14,650 bases of DNA. Origin: CAYMNU01 sp964391885. Lineage in GTDB: Archaea; Altiarchaeota; Altiarchaeia; JAFGQM01. The translations under genes and the position numbers were made by a program. The stretch covers positions 1 through 14,650 of the forward strand of contig CAYMNU010000065.1 of assembly GCA_964391885.1 (NCBI GenBank), read 5' to 3'. Shown here in pieces: positions 1 to 5,452 of this stretch; the first letter of the stretch is position 1, and each line of letters begins with the position of its first letter. Below the pieces are notes generated by a model. It saw only the letters and a program-made list of their open reading frames with translations. It ran no database searches and had not been told where the DNA came from.

Positions 1-519
1 TCGGGGGCAGGACATCCCGGTGTGTCTAGCTGGGACGCTATGGACAATATCATACCTTACATTGGCGGAGAAGAGAAGAAGTCCGAGTTAGAGCCGCTCA
101 AGATATGGGGGCGCATAGAAGAGGAGAAGTTCAAGTACGCAGAGAAGCCGCTAGTGAGCGCCCACTGCAACAGGGTTCCCGTCTTGGACGGACACACTGC
201 ATGCGTGTCGGCAAAATTCGACAAGAAGCCCGATAAGGATGAGATTTTAAAGGTCTGGAAGGCATTCAGCGCGGAGCCTCAGAAACTGAAGCTGCCGTCA
301 GCTCCTGAACAGCCGATAATCTACCGCGACGAGGACGACCGGCCGCAGCCTCGGCTTGATAGAGACGTGGATAAGGGCATGGCTGTCACCTGCGGAAGGC
401 TTAGGGAGTGTAATGTCTTTGACTGGCGCTTCGTCGGCCTGAGCCACAACACTGTCAGGGGTGCCGCAGGCGGGGGAATCTTAAACGCGGAGCTGCTGAA
501 GGCTAAGGGATACCTCTAA
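1..519 (+). CDS. asd: Aspartate-semialdehyde dehydrogenase, C-terminal part (5' truncated)
   Basis: The enzyme reduces aspartyl phosphate to aspartate semialdehyde with NADPH, the shared step toward lysine (via DAP), threonine and methionine; it acts in the cytosol. The reading frame is open from base 1, so the gene begins upstream of the window. The GTG at 22 is an internal valine, because the seven codons before it (SGAGHPG) belong to the conserved stretch that precedes the domain. Visible family hallmarks are SGAGHPG, the catalytic-histidine block CNRVPVLDGHT, the DRPQPRLDRD segment, and the C-terminal GAAGGGILNAELL helix that contributes to the NADP site. The arrangement matches the archaeal form of about 350 residues, of which 172 are present. 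The catalytic cysteine lies outside the window. T-rich DNA follows the stop (about 525-555) and probably serves as the terminator. The identification is firm. Confidence 0.95.
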   Translation, partial: SGAGHPGVSSWDAMDNIIPYIGGEEKKSELEPLKIWGRIEEEKFKYAEKPLVSAHCNRVPVLDGHTACVSAKFDKKPDKDEILKVWKAFSAEPQKLKLPSAPEQPIIYRDEDDRPQPRLDRDVDKGMAVTCGRLRECNVFDWRFVGLSHNTVRGAAGGGILNAELLKAKGYL

Positions 520-557
520 TCATATTCCTTTCTTTTTCCAATATTTTGATTTTTTGC

Positions 558-567
558 TTAGCGCTAA
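558..567. promoter_or_regulatory. 10-bp perfect palindrome just upstream of lysS
   Basis: TTAGCGCTAA is a perfect palindrome 12 bp before the lysS start, directly followed by the A/T-rich CTAAATAAAG. It could be an operator, or chance. A 10-bp palindrome alone is weak evidence and no regulator is known. Confidence 0.25.
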
Positions 568-579
568 CTAAATAAAGGG

Positions 580-2184
580 ATGGACGACTTGTTCTGGGCT
601 GACCAGATTGCAGACGGCATAATCCACAGGGGGAAGTACTCTTATCTGGATAAGCCTTACGTCCTGCCAAAAAAGCCCTCAATTAAGACATCCTCGTCAT
701 TGTCAGGAGTCCTTCACATCGGCCGCCTGACGGACATAATCCGCGGCGAAGCCGTTTATCGCGCGCTCAAGGACAAGGGAGTTCCTGCAGAGTTCATTTA
801 CGTGGCCGAGGACATGGACCCGCTAAGGAAGATCCCTAAGGGCGTGCCGCAGGAGTATCGCGAATATATTGGGGTGCCCGTCACTGACATCCCCGACCCC
901 TGGGGCTGCCATAAGACCTATGCAGAGCACCATATAACCGAATTCTTTGATATCTTCGCAGATTTTGTCGAGGTAGAGCCGGTTAGGTACTCGATGCGAG
1001 AAGAATATCGCAAGGGCAGCTTCGACTGGGCAGTTGACACGGTTTTGAAAAAAGCAGAAGAAGTCCGCGAAATCATCAACAGCTTCAAAGACATCAACCC
1101 CACACCAGCAGGTTGGATACCATATCAAGTAGTCTGCGAGAACTGCGGCAAGATAATGACCACGGTTGTTGACGCCTATGAAGATGGCAAGGTCCATTAT
1201 GCCTGCAGGGACTATGACTTCAAAACCGAGAAAGCCGTGGGGTGCAATCATGAAGGATGGCTGAAAGCCGGCGGGAAGAACGGCAAGATGGCCTGGAAGA
1301 GCGAGTGGGCGGCCCAGTGGAAGCGGTGGGACGTCGTAGGCGAAGGCGCGGGCAAGGAATATGTGGTGCCTAACTCTGCGTTCTTTGTGAATGCCCACAT
1401 CTCGGAAAAGATATTTGACTATCCCGCTACTACACCTATCTTTTACGAACACATAACTGTTGGTGGGGGAGGTAAAATGAGCGCGTCGGTGGGAAACGTA
1501 GTCTTCCCGCGCCAGTGGCTGGAGGTCGCGCCTGCGGAGGCCCTAAGGCTGCTTTTCCTAAAGAGGATAAACAAGGCGCGCGACTTCAAGTGGCAGGACA
1601 CGCCCCAGCTCATGGACGAGCTTGACAAGATAGAGCGAGTCTATTACGGCATTGAGAAAAGTGGCGACGAGAAAGAGGAGAAGCATCTAAAGAGGCTGTA
1701 TGAGATGGTCCTGTGCGGCAAGCCGCCTGAAGAATATGTGGAAAGGATGCCTTACGGGATTGCCGCAATGGTCTCGCAGATAGCCATGGGGGACAAAAAG
1801 AGGCTTGAGAGTATAATGAGGCGGCTGGGTTACAGTCTTAATGACAGGAATACTGAGCTTCTGAAGCTTGCCGGCAAATGGGTCGATGAGCACGGCGAGA
1901 AGCTGGAGATCCAGAAGACGCTGCCAAAGATTGCTGAGGCTCTTACTGCGCAGCAGAAAGAGGCGCTTGGAAAGATCGCAGACTTGCTTGACCGGGATTG
2001 GGAGAGGCAGGCCTTTGCCAAAGCAGTATTTGCCATTATAAAAGACATGAATATGAAGCCGCCTGAGGTATTTACTGCAGTTTACAGGCTGCTTATAAAT
2101 GCTGACAAGGGCCCGAAGAGCGGGGCATTCTTACTTAGCCTGGACAAGGATTTCGTGCAGAAGAGGCTTAGGCTGGAGGAGTAG
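580..2184 (+). CDS. lysS: Class I lysyl-tRNA synthetase
   Basis: The enzyme charges tRNA-Lys with lysine in the cytosol. It is the class I type used by most euryarchaea and a few bacteria instead of the usual class II LysRS. At 534 residues it is full length for the family. The class I signatures are present: HIGR at residues 46-49 (HIGH motif) within SGVLHIGRL, and KMSAS at 299-303 preceded by a glycine run. A cysteine cluster (C186, C189, C209, C222, with H224) fits the zinc-binding insertion known from archaeal class I LysRS. The C-terminal third is helical and carries the anticodon-binding cage of this family. The ATG at 580 is chosen because the N-terminus starts normally before the Rossmann core. 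It lies 60 bp after asd, so lysine synthesis and lysine use are adjacent. T-rich DNA between the two suggests separate transcription. Confidence 0.96.
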   Translation: MDDLFWADQIADGIIHRGKYSYLDKPYVLPKKPSIKTSSSLSGVLHIGRLTDIIRGEAVYRALKDKGVPAEFIYVAEDMDPLRKIPKGVPQEYREYIGVPVTDIPDPWGCHKTYAEHHITEFFDIFADFVEVEPVRYSMREEYRKGSFDWAVDTVLKKAEEVREIINSFKDINPTPAGWIPYQVVCENCGKIMTTVVDAYEDGKVHYACRDYDFKTEKAVGCNHEGWLKAGGKNGKMAWKSEWAAQWKRWDVVGEGAGKEYVVPNSAFFVNAHISEKIFDYPATTPIFYEHITVGGGGKMSASVGNVVFPRQWLEVAPAEALRLLFLKRINKARDFKWQDTPQLMDELDKIERVYYGIEKSGDEKEEKHLKRLYEMVLCGKPPEEYVERMPYGIAAMVSQIAMGDKKRLESIMRRLGYSLNDRNTELLKLAGKWVDEHGEKLEIQKTLPKIAEALTAQQKEALGKIADLLDRDWERQAFAKAVFAIIKDMNMKPPEVFTAVYRLLINADKGPKSGAFLLSLDKDFVQKRLRLEE

Positions 2185-2190
2185 ATTCCT

Positions 2191-2221
2191 TTTGAACTTT
2201 CAAAGCTGTGATTATTTTTTT
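2191..2221 (+). terminator. Possible lysS terminator: small inverted repeat plus T7 run
   Basis: Seven bases after the lysS stop, TTTGAA and TTCAAA (2191-2196 and 2199-2204) form a short inverted repeat, followed by seven Ts at 2215-2221. In archaea the T-tract alone can end transcription; the repeat is weak because its loop is only 2 nt. Confidence 0.4.
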
Positions 2222-2260
2222 CAGATAATAATTTAACGTAATTACGTTTTTTAACGTAAT
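2222..2260 (+). promoter_or_regulatory. Promoter/operator of the VapBC-type pair
   Basis: Three copies of an AACGTAA half-site occur close together. AACGTAATTACGTT (2235-2248) is a perfect 14-bp palindrome, and the 11-mer TTTAACGTAAT occurs at 2232-2242 and again at 2250-2260, exactly 18 bp apart. A TATA-like stretch (AGATAATAATTTA, 2223-2234) lies just before them. Ribbon-helix-helix antitoxins usually bind such repeated half-sites near the start of transcription and repress their own operon. The site's position 17 bp before the antitoxin start fits this. The repeats are seen directly; the binding role is inferred. Confidence 0.65.
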
Positions 2261-2277
2261 GCTTCTAATTAAGCTAA

Positions 2278-2520
2278 ATGGTCTCAATAACCTTGTCGGT
2301 GCCTGCGGAAGTCAAAGCCAAGATGGACGAATTCCCGGAGATGAATTGGTCTGGTTTCGTAAGGTCAAGTATCATAAAGAAGACCGAAACACTCTCATGG
2401 AGAGAGGAGATGCTGAAGAGGGCAAAAGATGAAGAGCCTCTAAACGCCTGGATAGTCCATCTCGTAAGGAAGGGTAGAAAAGGACGATTCAAAGAGCTCC
2501 AGAGGATGGGTGCAATATGA
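2278..2520 (+). CDS. vapB: VapB-type ribbon-helix-helix antitoxin
   Basis: This 80-residue protein has the pattern of a ribbon-helix-helix DNA-binding domain. A short beta strand (VSITLSVPAEV, residues 2-12) comes first, then two helices separated by a turn (KAKMDEF, and NWSGFVRSSIIKK with the NWS motif common in archaeal VapB proteins). The basic C-terminal half (residues 38-80) would contact and neutralise the toxin. Its stop codon overlaps the start of the PIN-domain gene by 4 bp (ATGA), the usual antitoxin-toxin layout with translational coupling. The protein probably represses its own promoter through the half-sites just upstream. The family assignment rests on the fold pattern and the neighbour; cognate pairing is inferred from the overlap. 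Confidence 0.85.
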   Translation: MVSITLSVPAEVKAKMDEFPEMNWSGFVRSSIIKKTETLSWREEMLKRAKDEEPLNAWIVHLVRKGRKGRFKELQRMGAI

Positions 2521-2951
2521 GGTTTGTCATAGACACGAACGTCCTCCTGACTTATTTCTGGAAGGGTTCTGTATTCAGGAGAGTATGCACAGAGAGACAG
2601 GCAGAGCTTTTTGCCCCTGAGTATATACTGAAGGAGTTTAGGCGATATGCCCCTGAGGTGTCAAAACGCGCAGGAGTCGAAAGAAACGAGCTGAGAAAAA
2701 TCTGCAGGGATGCCCTGTCGCACTTAGTGATAATAGATTATGACGATTATTCGGGATTTATGAAGGAGTGCATGGAGGCTACATTCGATCTGGATGAGCG
2801 CGAGCGCGACGAGATTCTCGAAGATCTGGATTTCCTGGCGGCGGCAGAAATGCTCTGTTGTCCTCTATGGACAAGCGATAAGCTCCTCTCAAAGCAGAAA
2901 AGAGTCGCTGTTTTTAGCCCCGCGGAAGTTGTTTCACTGCTTGATTTATAG
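2517..2951 (+). CDS. vapC: VapC-type PIN-domain toxin ribonuclease
   Basis: This is a 144-residue PIN-domain protein, predicted to be a Mg2+-dependent endoribonuclease held inactive by the preceding antitoxin. The acidic active-site residues are recognisable: D6 and N8 in VIDTNVLL at the N-terminus, E40 in ILKEF, D103 and D105 in the EDLDFLAAAEML block, and D121 in LWTSDK. The order and spacing match an intact PIN nuclease, so nothing suggests decay. The target RNA cannot be read from the sequence; VapC proteins in general cleave tRNAs or rRNA. The gene starts within the vapB stop and is followed by a short 3' region that converges on genes of the opposite strand. Pairs of this kind are often mobile between archaea, although no mobile-element remnants are visible here. 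Confidence 0.88.
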   Translation: MRFVIDTNVLLTYFWKGSVFRRVCTERQAELFAPEYILKEFRRYAPEVSKRAGVERNELRKICRDALSHLVIIDYDDYSGFMKECMEATFDLDERERDEILEDLDFLAAAEMLCCPLWTSDKLLSKQKRVAVFSPAEVVSLLDL

Positions 2952-3013
2952 TAACTTTTACTTGGGGCAGGAGCTTTGTCCAAAAGAGATTGTTGCTGGG
3001 AGGTAAGACTGAC

Positions 3014-3121
3014 TTAGTAATAATTGTCTGAGTAATCCTCTTGTTCTTTTGGTTCCCATCCAATATCTTCGTCGTCGTCTTTCCAAAAGTCATCCTTGAG
3101 CTTTTTCTTCTTGGGGCCCAT
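3014..3121 (-). CDS. Small hypothetical protein, 35 aa, basic start and acidic tail
   Basis: I do not recognise this gene. The frame runs ATG at 3121 to TAA at 3014 and encodes 35 residues: MGPKKKKLKDDFW, then an acidic and aromatic part (KDDDEDIGWEPKEQ, then EDYSDNYY). The evidence for translation is an AGGAGTG ribosome binding site at 3128-3134, with its GGAG core 8 nt before the ATG. A TATA-like stretch (ATTTTTATACC on the minus strand, about 3197-3207) lies about 80 bp upstream. The sharp split between a KKKK head and a D/E/Y-rich tail is unlike frame-shifted junk, but composition alone cannot give a function. The gene points the same way as the 23-residue peptide gene upstream, from which a likely terminator separates it. 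Between it and vapC (2952-3013) I see nothing. A nucleic-acid- or ribosome-associated role is only a guess. Confidence 0.6.
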   Translation of the reverse strand: MGPKKKKLKDDFWKDDDEDIGWEPKEQEDYSDNYY

Positions 3122-3200
3122 CTTTGACACTCCTTGTGGATTTAGGAAGCTTTCGGGTTTTATCTGTATCCCGAGCGCTTATTAATGCACCCTATAGGTA

Positions 3201-3241
3201 TAAAAATAAAAATAAGGGGGAATCTCCAGCCAAAGCTAGAG
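3201..3241 (-). terminator. Hairpin and T-tracts after the 23-aa gene
   Basis: On the minus strand, 21 bases after the stop of the 23-residue gene, CTCTAGC and GCTGGAG pair through 7 bp (one U-G) around a TTTG loop (3224-3241). About ten bases further come two T5 runs (3201-3215). This looks like a termination signal; the T-rich part also overlaps the probable TATA region of the next small gene. Confidence 0.5.
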
Positions 3242-3262
3242 GTCTATTATGAAGGGAAAGAA

Positions 3263-3334
3263 TTACTTCTTTGACTTCTTCTTGGGCTTGGCTGCTGCCT
3301 TTTTGGGCTTTGCTGCTGCCTTCTTTGTGGCCAT
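3263..3334 (-). CDS. Lysine/alanine/proline-rich 23-aa peptide (histone-H1-tail-like)
   Basis: This short frame starts at ATG 3334 and ends at TAA 3263. After MATK it holds two nearly identical units, KAAAKPKK at residues 5-12 and again at 12-19, and ends KSKK. Eleven of 23 residues are lysine, and Lys, Ala, Pro and Ser make up almost all the rest. Such AKPKK repeats are typical of the DNA-binding tails of histone H1, bacterial HU/HupB extensions and some ribosomal proteins. Translation is supported by the best ribosome binding site in the window: GGAGGTG at 3342-3348, 7 nt before the ATG and fully complementary to the archaeal 16S 3' end. A TATA-like TATTTTTATAG at about 3382-3392 would give a leader of some 28 nt. 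No globular domain is possible at this length. A nucleic-acid-binding or charge-neutralising role is inferred from composition only. Confidence 0.7.
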   Translation of the reverse strand: MATKKAAAKPKKAAAKPKKKSKK

Positions 3335-3341
3335 TTTTGAA

Positions 3342-3392
3342 CACCTCCCTGAGATGCACATAAATATAATAAGTATAGGGCTATAAAAATAC
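3342..3392 (-). promoter_or_regulatory. Promoter and strong Shine-Dalgarno site of the 23-aa gene
   Basis: The minus strand reads TATTTTTATAG (3382-3392), then AGGGAGGTG ending 7 nt before the ATG at 3334. A start of transcription about 25 nt past the TATA centre (near 3362) leaves room for the ribosome binding site. The alternative TATA-like TTATTATATTTAT nearer the gene would leave too short a leader. The SD is seen directly; the promoter is inferred. Confidence 0.5.
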
Positions 3393-3422
3393 ATCAAGTA
3401 TACCAACGCAGAAGAAAGGGGA

Positions 3423-4568
3423 TTAAATAAATATTATCTTAGCGGGGTCGAATCCATTAAAATGCGTCGCGGCTGAGTTAGTATAGGCACCGGTATTCGG
3501 AACGAGAACCAGGTCGCCCTCATGAAGTTCGGGGAGATATGCATCCTTGGCTATTACATCCATCGAGTCACAAGTTGGTCCGAATACAGTATATCGGGTA
3601 AGCGGTCCGTTCTGGTCAGATACCAAACGGTATTCACAATGCCCGAATATCTTCTCAGAGAGCGAGTTGTAAACACCGTCATCGAGGTATATGCAATCGC
3701 GTCCCCTCCTTGTGTTGATGCCGATGACCCTGGAGACCAGGGTCATTATGTCTGCGACCATCGGCCTGCCGGGCTCCATTATGACCCGCACATCCTCAAA
3801 GTTCTCGCATATCTTCCTGTTGAGTAGCTCGGACAGCTCATCGAACGTATATACATCACTCGTATATTCGATAGGTATTCCCCCGCCGATGTCGAGAGTA
3901 TGGAGGTCTATGCCCTTCTTCTTTGCCTTCTTGAAAACGCTTGCGCAGAGGTCAAGGGCCTTGGAATAGTTCTCTATGCGGGTGCATTGCGAGCCCACGT
4001 GGAAGCTGACGCCCGTGGGGTTGAGCCCTACGTCCTTAGCTTTTAAGAGAAGCTCTATGGCATACTTTTCATGCGCCCCGAATTTTGTAGAAAATTTGCA
4101 GATGCTTCCTATGTCTTTCACTGCGAGCCTTAACAAGACCTCACTTCCGGGAGCATCCCGGGCCATCTTTTCGCATTCCAGCAAAGAATCATATGTGAAT
4201 GCCCGGACGCCTTTGTCATAAGCGAATTTTATCGACTCGCGAGCCTTTATCGGATTGGCGTAAAGCAAATTCTCGGGTTTGGCACCCGCCTCAAGGCATG
4301 CGCTTATCTCATTTTTGGAGGCCACATCAAAGCAAGAGCCCATCTTGACCAGGGTTTTTAGGACTTGGGGCAGGGGATTGGCTTTAACAGCATAGAAAAG
4401 CTCTACGTCTTTTACAAGACCCTTTAGTTTCCTGTAATTGCCCTTAAGGCGCTCTAGGTCGCATATTAGGAGGGGCGTGCCATGCTTTGCGACAAGTAAT
4501 CTTGCCCTATCAAATGACAGCACCGAGAAATCGGGAGTCTCTTCCGGCTTATAGTGGTATTCGCCCAT
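3423..4568 (-). CDS. Ornithine/lysine decarboxylase-like PLP enzyme (fold type III)
   Basis: This 381-residue protein has the alanine-racemase-like barrel plus beta domain of the eukaryotic-type ornithine decarboxylase family. Residues that match the family are K62 in FYAVKANP (Schiff base to PLP), FHVGSQC, the phosphate-binding DIGGGIP, EPGRPMVAD, DDGVY (D297 aligns with the substrate-contacting Asp of ODC), and GPTCDSMD with C333-D334 donated across the dimer. The C-terminal GAYTNSAATHFNGF is also typical. It would remove CO2 from ornithine to give putrescine, or from lysine to give cadaverine. The TCD motif argues against diaminopimelate, whose decarboxylase has CES/CET (as in lysA of this window). 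Many archaea make putrescine from arginine instead, so the enzyme is a useful hint about polyamine supply. It appears to be a single gene, with terminator-like DNA on its upstream side. The choice of substrate is open. Confidence 0.88.
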   Translation of the reverse strand: MGEYHYKPEETPDFSVLSFDRARLLVAKHGTPLLICDLERLKGNYRKLKGLVKDVELFYAVKANPLPQVLKTLVKMGSCFDVASKNEISACLEAGAKPENLLYANPIKARESIKFAYDKGVRAFTYDSLLECEKMARDAPGSEVLLRLAVKDIGSICKFSTKFGAHEKYAIELLLKAKDVGLNPTGVSFHVGSQCTRIENYSKALDLCASVFKKAKKKGIDLHTLDIGGGIPIEYTSDVYTFDELSELLNRKICENFEDVRVIMEPGRPMVADIMTLVSRVIGINTRRGRDCIYLDDGVYNSLSEKIFGHCEYRLVSDQNGPLTRYTVFGPTCDSMDVIAKDAYLPELHEGDLVLVPNTGAYTNSAATHFNGFDPAKIIFI

Positions 4569-4626
4569 CAGGATATTTATAAAATTATGGTAATTTCGGG
4601 TATTTTTTGATGCGTATGTTGAAAAA

Positions 4627-4650
4627 GCCCTAAAGAAAAACCTTTAGGGC
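4627..4650 (-). terminator. 9-bp hairpin plus T5 terminator of the radB operon
   Basis: GCCCTAAAG (4627-4635) and CTTTAGGGC (4642-4650) form a perfect 9-bp stem with a 6-nt loop. On the minus strand TTTTTC follows immediately (4626-4621), as in an intrinsic terminator. The cupin stop codon (4644-4646) lies inside the stem, so the hairpin begins in coding sequence. Confidence 0.75.
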
Positions 4651-4940
4651 GTATGCCTGACACTCCCGCACCAGACAATCAGAAGGGTACATCCCTTTTC
4701 GCTGCGGGGCTGGTGGCGCGCATCCTTGCCGTTTATGAAAAAATCCCCCTTATTATGAACTCCTTTTTCGTCTTCGAGCGAGCCCTCCAGAACGTAAACC
4801 CATTCCCAGTCGTCGTGCCAGTGGGGAGGGTCATTTAGACCGGGAGATATCTTTAGGATATCCATCTGGATTTTTCGCTCCGGATCGGATGCCAAATGCT
4901 TTCTCATTATGCCCTTGCGGAGCTCGGTGAAATCGCTCAT
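4644..4940 (-). CDS. Small single-domain cupin
   Basis: This 98-residue protein is a single cupin barrel. Cupin motif 1 is clear: PPHWHDDWEWVYVLEGSLED with H40, H42 and E46 as likely metal ligands. Motif 2 follows around GDFFINGKDARHQPRSEKG, where H76 is the fourth ligand. With three His and one Glu it should bind Fe, Mn, Zn or a similar metal. The arrangement resembles ChrR-type and related sensor or enzyme cupins; small cupins range from isomerases and dioxygenases to stress sensors, so the reaction cannot be named. Its ATG overlaps the DJ-1 gene stop by 4 bp (ATGA), which implies coupled translation as the last gene of the radB operon. Together with a DJ-1-like protein this suggests response to oxidised or reactive metabolites, which is an inference from neighbours. 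Confidence 0.85.
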   Translation of the reverse strand: MSDFTELRKGIMRKHLASDPERKIQMDILKISPGLNDPPHWHDDWEWVYVLEGSLEDEKGVHNKGDFFINGKDARHQPRSEKGCTLLIVWCGSVRHTP

Positions 4941-5452
4941 TTTAAGGAATCGGCAATCGCCCTGCCGAACGCCCTTGCTGCCGCAGGGCCGTTTGCAGTT
5001 ATAAGCTTTCCATCGACTGTGAGGGCTTCGCCGGTGAAATGCGCACCACCTGCACGAAGAGAGGATTCCTCGCTCGAGTAGGCAGTTGCTTTCCTGCCTT
5101 TGAGCAAAGAGGCATTGGCTAAAATAGTCGGAGCTATGCAGATTGCCGCGAGAGTCTTTCCTTCAGAGTAAGCGTCAGAAGCCAGCTTATGGGCTAGGGG
5201 ATCGCTAAAATAAATGGATGAGCCGCCCCCGCCTATGAAAACGATGGCGTCATAATCTGCAGCCCGAGCATCGGCCAGCGTGATGTCGGGGATGGCAGAG
5301 CCGCCGAGCATCCCGGGTGAAACACTAAGCGACGTAGCGGCCGTGATGACAGCTATGCCGGCATTCTCCAGCTCTTCCTTGGTATGGAAGTACTCTTCAT
5401 CCCTGAAGCGCTCAGGCGCTATTATGAGAAGCGCTCTCTTCTTGGATTCCAT
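4937..5452 (-). CDS. DJ-1/PfpI family protein
   Basis: This 171-residue protein covers the complete class I glutamine amidotransferase-like fold of the DJ-1/PfpI family. The nucleophile is C105 in the elbow AAICIAPTILAN, and the conserved acid that contacts it is probably E19 in ERFRDEEYF. The FIGGGGS strand-turn (residues 72-78) supports the fold. The residue after the cysteine is Ile instead of the His found in PfpI proteases (AICHG). Such members are less likely to be peptidases and may act as glyoxalase-like, deglycase-like or chaperone proteins. The start at 5452 is well placed because the first strand (RALLIIAPERF) begins within eight residues. It lies 41 bp inside the end of radB in another frame, an unusually long overlap. 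Substrate unknown. Confidence 0.88.
   Translation of the reverse strand: MESKKRALLIIAPERFRDEEYFHTKEELENAGIAVITAATSLSVSPGMLGGSAIPDITLADARAADYDAIVFIGGGGSSIYFSDPLAHKLASDAYSEGKTLAAICIAPTILANASLLKGRKATAYSSEESSLRAGGAHFTGEALTVDGKLITANGPAAARAFGRAIADSLK

Noticed and set aside
22..24. GTG at 22 as the start of the first gene
   Set aside because: The frame is open to base 1, and the preceding codons SGAGHPG are part of the conserved aspartate-semialdehyde dehydrogenase sequence, so the gene is cut by the window edge.
823..1452. Long minus-strand open frame (209 codons) inside lysS
   Set aside because: It lies wholly within the class I LysRS gene. It has no recognisable domain or ribosome binding site and reads as the antisense shadow of a well-conserved gene.
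2952..3013. Further small gene between vapC and the 35-residue gene
   Set aside because: No open frame with a start and ribosome binding site is seen on either strand; the plus-strand frame across 2794-3006 is a shadow of vapC.
4574..4584. TATA box (TTTTATAAATA) for the ODC-like gene
   Set aside because: It ends only 5 bp before the ATG, which would place the transcription start inside the coding sequence. Either it is chance A/T richness or the true start is later; not listed as a promoter.
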